Positions 8,631 to 15,481 of a stretch of DNA of 53,722 nt are shown in pieces. The notes under the pieces are model-generated. The model saw nothing but the letters and a program-made list of their open reading frames with translations, was not told the DNA's origin and did no database searches. The stretch lies in contig JAYEHK010000047.1 in NCBI GenBank assembly GCA_034659475.1, forward strand, positions 1 to 53,722, given 5' to 3'. Numbering within the stretch: the stretch's first letter is position 1; the number at the start of each line of letters is the position of its first letter. A program made the position numbers and the translations under genes. This DNA comes from JAYEHK01 sp034659475 (GTDB taxonomy: Bacteria; Bacillota; Syntrophomonadia; Syntrophomonadales; Syntrophomonadaceae).

Positions 8631-9539
8631 TTAATCTAACACGCGGGCAAACGTGCGGGCTGTTTTTTTAAGGTTTTCTATGTAATCAGGAGCGAGAGGG
8701 GCGATCATTTCTATTTCCCCATCTAACTCATCTGCCAGCGCCTGCGCTTGCTTACTGTCTATTTCAGCCTGGTAAAAGATGACCTTAATCTCTTCCTTAT
8801 GAGCATCACTAATCACCCGTTGGAAATCCTTTGCACTTGCCTCTTTACCTTCCTTTTCCAGCGCAATCATCTCTAATCCATAATCATCTGCAAAATATCC
8901 CAAAGAGGGATGATAAACAATGAACTTACGCGTTTTCAGAGGCTTAAGCGAAGCGCTTATTTCCTGATCCAGCGCATCTAATTGGGCAATGTAGGTTTCA
9001 GCATTATGGGAATAAAGGTTTCCATTGCCTGGATCAAGCGCAGAAAGCTCATCAGCGATAATCCTTACCATTTCCTTTGCCCGTTTCGGAGAAAGCCACA
9101 TATGCGGATCACGTGTCCCCGGAGCAAATTCTCGCGCAGGGTAAATGGCATCAACCCGGGTTGCCAGATCAACCACTTTCATATCTGCATTCAAGTCTGC
9201 AATTTTTGGGAGGATGTTGTTTTCTTCTGTTGGAACACCAATGGAAAAGTACAATGCAGCATCACTAAAAGCAGTCAATAACTGCGGACCGGGTACAAAA
9301 TTTGCCGGACTGTTCCCCCTGGGAATCATCGTTACGACCTCAACCTGATCTCCGCCAACGGCATGCACGAACGTTTCCTGGGGGACAATGGATACGGCTA
9401 CCATCAGTTTCTCTGAATCACCTGTGTTTAAAGAACTGGCAGGGGCTTCTGTTTGAGCACAGCCCGATAAAATCGTTAGACAAAAAGCAAATAGCAGGGT
9501 TATCACCCATAGGCATGGTCGCTTATTAACATAGTTCAA
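8631..9539 (-). CDS. znuA: zinc-binding lipoprotein of a TroA/ZnuA-type ABC importer
   Basis: A 302-aa cluster-9 metal-binding protein. The lipobox LTILSGC places the lipidated cysteine at 27. Metal ligands visible are His in DPHMWLSP and His in VYHPSLGYFADDYGL, plus an acidic residue late in the sequence. The first ligand position, usually PxGxDPHxYEP, reads PRGNSPANFVPGP, so the histidine is Asn. No His-rich loop is present. Metal preference (zinc versus manganese) is inferred mainly from the adjacent zur-like gene. Confidence 0.85.
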   Translation of the reverse strand: MNYVNKRPCLWVITLLFAFCLTILSGCAQTEAPASSLNTGDSEKLMVAVSIVPQETFVHAVGGDQVEVVTMIPRGNSPANFVPGPQLLTAFSDAALYFSIGVPTEENNILPKIADLNADMKVVDLATRVDAIYPAREFAPGTRDPHMWLSPKRAKEMVRIIADELSALDPGNGNLYSHNAETYIAQLDALDQEISASLKPLKTRKFIVYHPSLGYFADDYGLEMIALEKEGKEASAKDFQRVISDAHKEEIKVIFYQAEIDSKQAQALADELDGEIEMIAPLAPDYIENLKKTARTFARVLD

Positions 9540-9621
9540 AAATAGATTACCTCCTTGATTGGGTCATTTAATACAGTGAGTTGTGATTTTTATCATCTTA
9601 ATAATAAGACCAAAGGCTTCT

Positions 9622-9641
9622 AAATGCAAGTGTTTGCATTT
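9622..9641. promoter_or_regulatory. palindrome upstream of znuA, possible operator
   Basis: AAATGCAAGTGTTTGCATTT is a perfect 8-4-8 inverted repeat about 80 bases upstream of the znuA start. It could be the site for the Fur-family regulator of this operon. It does not match the classic Bacillus Zur box, so the assignment is inference. Confidence 0.4.
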
Positions 9642-9803
9642 GTGATACATTTTATTCATGGGTGTTAGGACGTATGCTAAAGTAACGTCTGAATAGTATA
9701 CATGAAATGGGTTTGTGCAGGAGTATGGTAGAGCCAGGGTAGATTGACACGCATTGTTTCAACATAATGGTTTGTAAAAGAAGGCTTTTCTGTAAAGCAA
9801 GAC

Positions 9804-9832
9804 TTGATTCTTTCCTCGTTCCCCTATATAAT
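9804..9832 (+). promoter_or_regulatory. promoter of tRNA-Thr
   Basis: TTGATT (9804-9809) and TATAAT (9827-9832) have an ideal 17-base spacer and lie about 30 bases upstream of the tRNA 5' end. The three downstream tRNA fragments have no such promoter. Confidence 0.7.
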
Positions 9833-9862
9833 TGATAAGTGCCAAATGAAAACATGAAACAT

Positions 9863-9937
9863 GCCGATGTGGCTCAGGGGTAGAGCAGCTGATTCGTAAT
9901 CAGCAGGTCCGCGGTTCGAATCCGCGCATCGGCTCCA
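9863..9937 (+). tRNA. tRNA-Thr (anticodon CGT), intact
   Basis: A 75-nt tRNA with encoded CCA. Acceptor stem GCCGATG/CATCGGC; anticodon stem GCTGA/TCAGC with loop TTCGTAA, giving anticodon CGT (codon ACG); T-arm CCGCGG-TTCGAAT-CCGCG. It marks the left edge of the island: everything to the left is ordinary chromosome. Three 3'-terminal fragments of a slightly different tRNA-Thr allele follow at 17076, 29451 and 36643. This is the signature of repeated integration at a tRNA 3' end. Confidence 0.95.
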
Positions 9938-9949
9938 TAAGAAACGTAG

Positions 9950-9980
9950 GCCCTTCCGTAGTTGGAAGGGCTTTTTATTT
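9950..9980 (+). terminator. terminator after tRNA-Thr
   Basis: GCCCTTCC-GTAGTT-GGAAGGGC followed by TTTTTATTTT. The same type of terminator follows each tRNA-Thr fragment, at 17139, 29517 and 36706, so it travels with the units. Confidence 0.85.
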
Positions 9981-10025
9981 TCTGTATTTTGTTCAAAAAT
10001 CATTAGAAAGGTGGCAGGAGATTTT

Positions 10026-10142
10026 CTAAGACTCAATTTCCATGTAATCAGTGAATTTATCCATAGCTTTCCGAAGGGGTTCCAATTCGATGTGGGTATA
10101 CATTTATTTCGTGGTGCTGATATTGGCATGACCGTAAGCGCC
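10026..10142 (-). pseudogene. relic of a tyrosine recombinase (integrase) C-terminus, unit 1
   Basis: Read on the minus strand, this gives GHANISTTK, a TAA stop, then MYTHIELEPLRKAMDKF and a further ten residues to a TAG stop. GHANISTT followed by YTH is the hallmark of the last part of a phage-type integrase, the YTH tyrosine being the nucleophile. Only about 35 residues survive, with an internal stop. The Arg/His catalytic residues are gone. Its place right beside the tRNA att end is where an island integrase normally sits. It is the only recombinase trace in the island besides its exact copy in unit 3. Confidence 0.7.
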
Positions 10143-10291
10143 CTCCGGGCAATGGTTGAACTAGAAATCAAATGCTTTGGCAGACATGACAACGGCCTGG
10201 CACTTGCAGCTGTTTTCATCTGTACCGCACTATGGTTTCCATAGTAGATCTGCTTTCTTTATCTATAGAAATATTACCCATATAATAAAAT

Positions 10292-10405
10292 TCAACCTGA
10301 TTTTCCCAATGTCCTCTCAAAAGCATTCTTTTTTTTAATAGATACCAATTTATCAAACATAGAATTCATTTCGCGACCTACAATACCTGCCATTTCTAAA
10401 TCCAA
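10292..10405 (-). CDS. conserved 37-codon ORF, module A
   Basis: The frame starts at TTG and reads LDLEMAGIVGREMNSMFDKL and on to RTLGKSG. The diverged module B version at 17239-17352 has the same length, an ATG start and a similar sequence (MDLKMAGIVGHKMNSVVDKL...RTLGKAG). Preservation of frame and length between diverged copies suggests a real peptide or a decayed gene tail. A GGAGG lies about 20 bases upstream of the start, which is too far for an ideal ribosome binding site. It is divergent from the DUF1659 operon. I do not recognise the family. Confidence 0.4.
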   Translation of the reverse strand: MDLEMAGIVGREMNSMFDKLVSIKKKNAFERTLGKSG

Positions 10406-10493
10406 GGTTTTTCCCAATAACTCATCCTCCAGTTAAACTACACATGAAAGCCAGATGCGGCTTTCCAAACCAACAGACAGGAGGTGTAACACC

Positions 10494-10718
10494 ATGGCAG
10501 TAACGGCTACTTCTCTTTCCAGCGATCTGGTCCTGGAGATGGACAACGGAACCGGTGCATCCGGTCAGCAGCTTGTCAAAAACCGCACGTACAAAAACGT
10601 AAAGACCAGTGCTGTAAACGATGACGTTTACGCAGTCGCGCAGTCCTTGATCGGTTTGCAGGACAAATCCAACCTTGCGATTCAGCGCAAAGACACGGTT
10701 GAACTGGAGTCCGAGTAA
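10494..10718 (+). CDS. DUF1659 family protein, module A (unit 1)
   Basis: A 74-aa protein of the DUF1659 family, recognisable by the pattern MAVTATSLSSDLVLEMDNG and the ending VELESE. Function is unknown for the family; it is usually found beside DUF2922 and YvrJ genes in Bacillota. The start is the ATG behind GGAGGTGTAACACC. A hairpin GAAAGCC/GGCTTTC lies just upstream of the ribosome binding site in every copy, its loop varying between modules A and B. It is the first gene of the four-gene constant module. Confidence 0.85.
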   Translation: MAVTATSLSSDLVLEMDNGTGASGQQLVKNRTYKNVKTSAVNDDVYAVAQSLIGLQDKSNLAIQRKDTVELESE

Positions 10719-10762
10719 TCGATTGAAGGGCAGTTAGATTCTAACGAAAGGAGGTTATGAAT

Positions 10763-10987
10763 ATGGCAACCCAGAGAACCCTAGAAATGGACTTTGCCAC
10801 GGAACTCGGAAAAACCCAGCGCATCCGTGTTTATGATGCCAAGGATCCCTTAACTGATGCGGAAGTTGCGACTGCAATGGATAACATCGTCGCCAAAAAC
10901 ATCTTTACGGGATCCGGCGGAAATATCACCGGAAAAATTGCAGCACGGACAATCGTTACCGAAAAATCCGAGCTCAACCTGGTATAG
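10763..10987 (+). CDS. DUF2922 family protein, module A (unit 1)
   Basis: A 74-aa protein of the DUF2922 family (RTLEMDFATELGKTQRIRVYDAK then DPLTDAEV). Function is unknown. Two ATGs are six bases apart; the second is chosen because AAAGGAGG is then 10 bases upstream rather than two. It follows DUF1659 by about 45 bases in the same operon. Confidence 0.85.
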   Translation: MATQRTLEMDFATELGKTQRIRVYDAKDPLTDAEVATAMDNIVAKNIFTGSGGNITGKIAARTIVTEKSELNLV

Positions 10988-11089
10988 AACACACTGCATT
11001 ATCGTGCGGGCGGGCGTGTCCCGTCCGCTTTTACTGTAACCCTGTAACCATGCAACCATAACGAGACTTTAACGAAAGGAGGGTTTGAC

Positions 11090-11311
11090 GTGCAAGACCT
11101 CTTAAACATGATCGGAAACGTAGGCTTTCCGATTGCTGTATCCGTCTATCTCCTCATCAGGGTAGAAAACAAACTCAATGATTTGACCGAAGCCATCGGA
11201 GACCTTCGGGAAGCTATTATCGCCATGCCTCATACAAGCAACTGGCAGCCAAGTCCCCAGACTCATGAGCCATACAAAGGAAACGGAAAGGCGCCCGATG
11301 AATATGTATAA
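11090..11311 (+). CDS. YvrJ family holin-like peptide, module A (unit 1)
   Basis: A 73-aa protein with one N-terminal hydrophobic helix (LLNMIGNVGFPIAVSVYLLI) followed by a charged helix (RVENKLNDLTEAIGDLREAI), the YvrJ family layout. Size and topology resemble small phage holins such as the BhlA type, and the next gene encodes an endolysin-like amidase. A role in letting that amidase reach the wall is therefore inferred, not shown. GTG start behind AAAGGAGGG. Confidence 0.75.
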   Translation: MQDLLNMIGNVGFPIAVSVYLLIRVENKLNDLTEAIGDLREAIIAMPHTSNWQPSPQTHEPYKGNGKAPDEYV

Positions 11312-11342
11312 CCCAGTCTTCTATATAAAGGAAGGAACAGCA

Positions 11343-12296
11343 TTGGAATTCATAGATTATCAAATGATCTTTTCCGGAAAACCCACTCAACGAAAAGAAA
11401 CCCGTCGCCTGGTCATCCATCATTCTGTCAGCCCAGACGTATCAGCCCTAGACATCCACCGCTGGCATCTGAACAGAGGCTGGAGCGGAAACGCGTACCA
11501 CTTTATTATCCGGCAAAACGGCCAGATTGAACTGGGGCGGGCAGCAGAAGTGATCGGTGCCCATACGAAAGGGTTTAATCATGACAGTATCGGTATCTGT
11601 TTAACAGGTGATTTTACGCAGTATACCCCTGCTGATGGACAAATGTGTTCTCTTGTGAAGCTCACTCACTACCTAGAGGACCAGTACGGCAAACTGGAAC
11701 TCAACCGGCACTGTGATCTGAACCCTACCCTCTGCCCCGGGAATCTGTTTCCGTGGGAAGAATTCATAAAGCAAGTGAAAGAGCATAACGAGCAGACTCC
11801 CGTCGAAGACTGGAAGCAGGTCATCATGACAAAAGCAAAAACCGCCGGCATCATCACCGGCAATCATCAGCCGGATGACCCGGCGCCCAAATGGTTCGTT
11901 CTGGCCGCAGGCCTGAACATGCTCGAAAAAATAAACATCAATAAGGAGGCCGAACAAATGGCAATAAAAATTCCCAAGAAAATGACCCTGCAGAAGTTCA
12001 TTAAATGGATCAGAAGGAACACCAACTGTGAGGTGCGCATCGAACATGACCAGGTTAACGTAGTGGTGTTTGCCAACAACATCGAAAAAGGTAAATGCGT
12101 TCCGCTCTACGCTGAACTGGACAATGACATCGTCATGATCAACGAACTCACGGGTAATTATCATTCCCCGGAGGATGCCTGGGAAGCGCTGGAGGATGAA
12201 ACCGCTGATACTTTTTTTCCCGAACCGTTTCATGAATGGGTGCAGGATCAGTATTTGACTGCCGGGGATGTGACGATGGAGAAGTTTAGCGTGTAG
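11343..12296 (+). CDS. N-acetylmuramoyl-L-alanine amidase (Amidase_2/PGRP), module A (unit 1)
   Basis: A 317-aa endolysin-like amidase. Residues 20-145 form the Amidase_2/PGRP fold with zinc ligands H26 or H27 (VIHHS), H123 and C131 (HCDLNPTLCPGN), and the conserved YHFII and GICLTGDF segments. Residues 155-200 are a linker common in phage amidases. Residues 206-317 form an unrecognised C-terminal domain. TTG at 11343 is chosen because AAGGAAGG (AAAGGAGGG in module B) sits just upstream; an in-frame ATG at 11265 would overlap yvrJ. A second ribosome binding site and ATG precede the C-terminal domain at 11958. No signal peptide is seen, so export would need a holin-like partner. Confidence 0.85.
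   Translation: MEFIDYQMIFSGKPTQRKETRRLVIHHSVSPDVSALDIHRWHLNRGWSGNAYHFIIRQNGQIELGRAAEVIGAHTKGFNHDSIGICLTGDFTQYTPADGQMCSLVKLTHYLEDQYGKLELNRHCDLNPTLCPGNLFPWEEFIKQVKEHNEQTPVEDWKQVIMTKAKTAGIITGNHQPDDPAPKWFVLAAGLNMLEKININKEAEQMAIKIPKKMTLQKFIKWIRRNTNCEVRIEHDQVNVVVFANNIEKGKCVPLYAELDNDIVMINELTGNYHSPEDAWEALEDETADTFFPEPFHEWVQDQYLTAGDVTMEKFSV
11958..12296 (+). CDS. possible internally initiated C-terminal domain of the amidase
   Basis: AAGGAGG followed after eight bases by ATG GCA ATA starts in frame at amidase residue 206. It would give a free 112-aa product (MAIKIPKKMTL...). The same arrangement is kept in the diverged amidases at 18903 and 38470, while the linker just before it varies. It may reflect a fusion of two formerly separate genes or dual products from one gene, as known for some endolysins. 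There is no experimental support. Confidence 0.45.
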   Translation: MAIKIPKKMTLQKFIKWIRRNTNCEVRIEHDQVNVVVFANNIEKGKCVPLYAELDNDIVMINELTGNYHSPEDAWEALEDETADTFFPEPFHEWVQDQYLTAGDVTMEKFSV

Positions 12297-12305
12297 GTGA
12301 AAACA

Positions 12306-12348
12306 GCTCTCATTTCCTTTTTGTAAGGAATTGAGAGCTATTTTTTTG
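12306..12348 (+). terminator. terminator of module A (unit 1)
   Basis: AGCTCTCATTTCC and GGAATTGAGAGCT form a stem with one mismatch, followed by ATTTTTTT. It separates the constant module from the cargo. Confidence 0.85.
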
Positions 12349-12454
12349 TGTATTTTTTTATTAAAAGCACCAACAGTACAAATGAGACAGATTTATAACC
12401 AGCATTATTTATTATGTGTATGTTACAATACAGGAAAAACATGGATGTGATTTT

Positions 12455-13003
12455 ATGATCAGCAGAGCTCGTTATATTGACGAAGTGATTAATAGAGTCT
12501 GGATTGAAGATATTCGAGCAGATTATAAAAACAAATATTTATTAATGGAAGATTCCTTAAAGAACGCATTTTACTATCATTTACGAAAGCGATTAGGTGA
12601 TAACTTTCTTTTAGCTAATAATGTTCGTATTTTCACTGAATATCATCATCATGGGAAAAAAGCTGATTTAGCAGTAGTAGAAATAAATCGAGAGAAATCG
12701 GAAGAAGGTTATCTAGGGGATTCCATCCATAACGTATATGCAATAATTGAGTTTAAGTTCAAAAATTCAACTAGTGATCAGCATTTTATCGAAGACGTAA
12801 AGAAGGTATTGGAATACATCAAAAAGGATACCTCAAATTTATGTAGATATTATCTAGCCTTTATTCAGGAAGTATACTTTGAAGAAGCTGCAGAGTTCAC
12901 ATGGACATCGTTAATAAAAAACAAAATCCCTCACGGGAGGATAACAGAATTACAATGTTTTCGCTGTGATCCAGAACCCCGTTGGGTAAATAAAGAATTG
13001 TAA
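12455..13003 (+). CDS. PD-(D/E)XK nuclease-like hypothetical protein (unit 1)
   Basis: A 182-aa protein with a restriction-endonuclease-like core: D71 in KKADLAVVEI, then E99 and K101 in YAIIEFKFK after a loop. The upstream helix and RIFTEY strand fit the order of that fold. The start at 12455 (MISRARYID) is preferred over an upstream in-frame ATG because it has a purine-rich GGATGTG ahead and the upstream codons look non-native. It is the first cargo gene after the module terminator. A defence or nuclease role is plausible but the family is not identified. Confidence 0.5.
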   Translation: MISRARYIDEVINRVWIEDIRADYKNKYLLMEDSLKNAFYYHLRKRLGDNFLLANNVRIFTEYHHHGKKADLAVVEINREKSEEGYLGDSIHNVYAIIEFKFKNSTSDQHFIEDVKKVLEYIKKDTSNLCRYYLAFIQEVYFEEAAEFTWTSLIKNKIPHGRITELQCFRCDPEPRWVNKEL

Positions 13004-13053
13004 TTAGGTTCTAGGGTTATGGACCTGTAAGAATGTGAACTTATGAGATGCTT

Positions 13054-13160
13054 AAGGCAATAAGCCTGGTGCGTATTAGATAGGGATAAGGGGGACTGGA
13101 CGGGTAGAATTGAAGCGCAATCATAAATGATGCGACCGTGAGGTCTATCCCCTATCTCTA
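13054..13160 (+). ncRNA. structured RNA candidate upstream of the HEPN-like gene (unit 1)
   Basis: The 217-base gap before the HEPN-like gene can fold elaborately. There is a small AGGC/GCCT hairpin (13055-13067). A long outer stem AGATAGGGATA (13078-13088) pairs with TATCCCCTATCT (13146-13157), with one bulged base. Inside it are GAC/GTC and ACGG/CCGT helices and an ATCAT/ATGAT hairpin. No terminator-like U run follows. HEPN proteins such as AbiF are known to work with upstream non-coding RNAs, which makes the pairing interesting. The fold was drawn by eye and has no covariation support because the second copy is identical. Confidence 0.4.
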
Positions 13161-13220
13161 GTCGTCGGTGCTAACAAATTAATTTTGACCGGGACTCTAT
13201 TTAGGGGAAGGGAGAGGTGT

Positions 13221-14204
13221 ATGGAATATAATGTAATAATAAACGTTCATCTATTCACCAATATTTATTTTTTTGAAGACATTACACCATGTTTTCAAAA
13301 TGACAGTTTTAACATAGAACTTACTTTAAGCCCTGAAGGAAGATGGTTAGGATTTACACTAAACAGTGTTTTGGATTTATCCATTGACTTTAATAACGAT
13401 GACCGGTTGGATATTTTTATGTCTGTAGATAAATTGGTGATAGAGCACGGAACTCTTATAAACGATGTTTATAAATCCTTTGTTCATTCATATCCAGAGT
13501 ACCCTTCTAACATCTTTAATGGTAGTGAATTATGTATACCATATGATGTGGAGATACATAATTTAATTGGGATTATGATATATCAATCAGAAGGAACCAA
13601 CAGAAGGGAAATTACAAAAGAAAAGTTCGCTGACATTATTAAACTAGTAAATGGTCCTTCTACTTTATCGCAAAAATTACTAGATGAATCTAGAAGATTT
13701 TTAGAAACTGGGTTTCATGACATGGCAACATTAAACGCTTATATGGCATTTGAAGTATTCATAGAAAATTTCTATAAAAACATACAGGTCATAAACAATA
13801 GAGATGACCTTTACCACGATTTTCACACTAAAGGGTCAAAAGCCATACAAACAAAAAATCCAACAATACATAAATTGTTGAATGATGGACTCTATCTTTT
13901 ATATAAGAGAACACTCGAAGAAGAAATGTATGATATCATAGACGATTTAATTGATGACGTTGAAGATGCCATGCAATGGATGTTAGCATTAAATAGTCCA
14001 ATCAAGCATTTCGAGATTGTAAATATTAAAAGAAGTATAGCTGGTATAGGTAATGATGAAAACCTTGTGGTTTTGGAAATAAGGATGATTGAAGATACTT
14101 TTTCTTATTTTGTGTTAAAGGTAGATAAACGGATAGGTGGTTGGTTTGCGTTTAATCAACTAATAGGAACTGGTAAACAAATCAGTGATGAATGGTTTTC
14201 TTAA
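13221..14204 (+). CDS. HEPN-like hypothetical protein (unit 1)
   Basis: A 327-aa protein. Residues 1-145 look like a beta-rich N-terminal domain. About residues 148-190 form helices of HEPN character (KLLDESRRFLETGFHDMATL then NAYMAFEVFIENFYK). R194-DDLY-H199 fits the RxxxxH motif of HEPN ribonucleases, although its position relative to the last helix is not textbook. ATG at 13221 is chosen because GGGAGAGG sits upstream. AT-rich codon use suggests a different origin from the flanking module. Function is not established; a defence ribonuclease is the leading guess. Confidence 0.45.
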   Translation: MEYNVIINVHLFTNIYFFEDITPCFQNDSFNIELTLSPEGRWLGFTLNSVLDLSIDFNNDDRLDIFMSVDKLVIEHGTLINDVYKSFVHSYPEYPSNIFNGSELCIPYDVEIHNLIGIMIYQSEGTNRREITKEKFADIIKLVNGPSTLSQKLLDESRRFLETGFHDMATLNAYMAFEVFIENFYKNIQVINNRDDLYHDFHTKGSKAIQTKNPTIHKLLNDGLYLLYKRTLEEEMYDIIDDLIDDVEDAMQWMLALNSPIKHFEIVNIKRSIAGIGNDENLVVLEIRMIEDTFSYFVLKVDKRIGGWFAFNQLIGTGKQISDEWFS

Positions 14205-14466
14205 GCTGTTTCTATAAAGTGTGATAATAAAAAGGAGACATTGTAGTTTTTGAATTGGTAAATTAGCACCTCCAGCGTGTAATGGTAGTCCTGCAGGTAC
14301 GAGCGTGCAATTAAAGAGTAGACGATGCTGCCAGAAACCGGGTGATATATCCAGTCTAAGTACCAACTAATTGGCAACGTTTTTTACGTGGCCCATGGGA
14401 AAAGCGGGAAGAAATGTAGCACGCGGAGTAGTACGGCGGTTCTTCCCTCGTTGCTTGTGCAGTGAA

Positions 14467-14790
14467 GGATATCACCGAGGACACGCTGCCCCCCCGGCAA
14501 CGTCTCTATTCGAGCCGGGCCGGTATATCTTCGGCGGGCAGGGTGTCCCGATCACCGAACGGAAGACGCAGGGTGGAAGGCCTCGCAACCTTTATCGTGA
14601 AGCAATAGCGGAACATAAGTGGTACCCGAAGGCTGCTCATCTGCAATACGATGCGCAGCCAGGCAGGAACGCGCTGACCATCCAGACCTTGAGGTCAGGG
14701 TATCCCTCGACCATCGAGCGGAAGGCGATGCCTGGAACGGAGTGGAGGGTATGGCCTGTAGTGGCGGTGGGGGATGCACACCAACTGTGA
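14467..14790 (+). other. GC-rich structured element, copy in unit 1
   Basis: A GC-rich stretch in an AT-rich setting. Its first 100 bases match 21007-21110 closely: GATATCACCGAGG, then CACGCTGCCCC, GAGCCGGGCCGGTAT, TCTTCGG and GGGCAGGGTGTCCCGA. GGACACGCTGCCC and GGGCAGGGTGTCC pair around an inner CCCGGC/GCCGGG stem. A second block (14716-14755, GAGCGGAAGGCGATGCCTGG onward) recurs twice in unit 2. Open frames through it look spurious because they are not kept between copies. It may be a large structured RNA or a mobile-element relic. 14830-15040 holds nothing that I recognise. Confidence 0.55.
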
Positions 14791-15044
14791 TTCCAGCCTG
14801 CTTCTTACCCGAGGAATATTTTATTTAGAAGTATTACGTCGAGTGTGCGATTTTGGAGATTATTGGTAGATATTAGTGACCCATTCTCTATGTCTAAATC
14901 ATTGGTTATCCTAGTTGTTTAGAAGTAAACCATCTGCCTTTTGCTACCGGTGAAAGACTTTGCTTTTTGGTCCGGATCGTTTCTCTCAATGCTGCGTGGA
15001 TATTCAGTACCATTTCTTATCGAGATCAAAATAAATAATAAAAA

Positions 15045-15097
15045 TTAACCCAATAGGTTAATAAAAATATGAATTGTTGCATATAATATTGTATAAT
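15045..15097 (+). promoter_or_regulatory. promoter and operator of higBA (unit 1)
   Basis: TTAACCCAATAGGTTAA (15045-15061) is a perfect 6-5-6 inverted repeat overlapping the -35 region. Two TATAAT hexamers follow at 15082 and 15092. An operator bound by the HigA antitoxin is the natural reading. Confidence 0.55.
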
Positions 15098-15148
15098 TAG
15101 TTTGGTAGATTCAATAAATTTATTGCATCATTTTTATTGGAGGATTTC

Positions 15149-15481
15149 GTGGATATCGAATTTAAAACTGCCAAGCTTAAGAAAACCTGTGAAAACTATG
15201 AACTGGCCAAGAAACAGTGGGGAGATAGAATTGCTCGTGCTATTATCAAGAGACTCAATGAGATACAGAGTGCTGAGTGTTTAGCTGATTTAAACCATGC
15301 TCCACCTACCAGGTGCCATCTTCTGGAGCCTCATAAAAAAGGCATCTATGCAGTTGATGTGGTCCACCCTTTTCGCCTGCTATTTTTGGCTATCTCGGAA
15401 GACGGGGATGCGTTGGGTAATGTTGACCCTGCGCAGGTAAGGTGTGTGAAGATACGGGAGGTGACGAATTATCATGATTAA
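15149..15481 (+). CDS. higB: HigB/RelE-superfamily toxin (unit 1)
   Basis: A 110-aa RelE/HigB-like protein (FKTAKLKKTCENYELAKKQW...RLNEIQSAECLADLNHAPPT), an mRNA-cleaving ribosome-dependent toxin by family. GTG at 15149 is chosen because TTGGAGG precedes it at five to six bases; the TTG upstream would overlap that site. It overlaps the HigA start by eight bases, the usual toxin-first order of higBA loci. Confidence 0.8.
   Translation: MDIEFKTAKLKKTCENYELAKKQWGDRIARAIIKRLNEIQSAECLADLNHAPPTRCHLLEPHKKGIYAVDVVHPFRLLFLAISEDGDALGNVDPAQVRCVKIREVTNYHD

Noticed and set aside
9824..10219. Minus-strand open frame across the tRNA (CADSNRGPADYESAALPLSH and similar; also ADERIRTVDLLITNQL near 17000).
   Set aside because: These are well-known spurious translations of the antisense of tRNA genes, here extended into the terminator. 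They are not proteins.
11673..12233. 186-aa minus-strand open frame inside the amidase gene, repeated in all copies.
   Set aside because: Antisense shadow of a strongly supported coding region; it varies in length between the copies while the amidase frame is constant.
14371..14790. 139-aa open frame in the GC-rich element.
   Set aside because: The homologous element in unit 2 does not keep the frame, and composition is that of a structured GC-rich sequence. Called as an element, not a gene.
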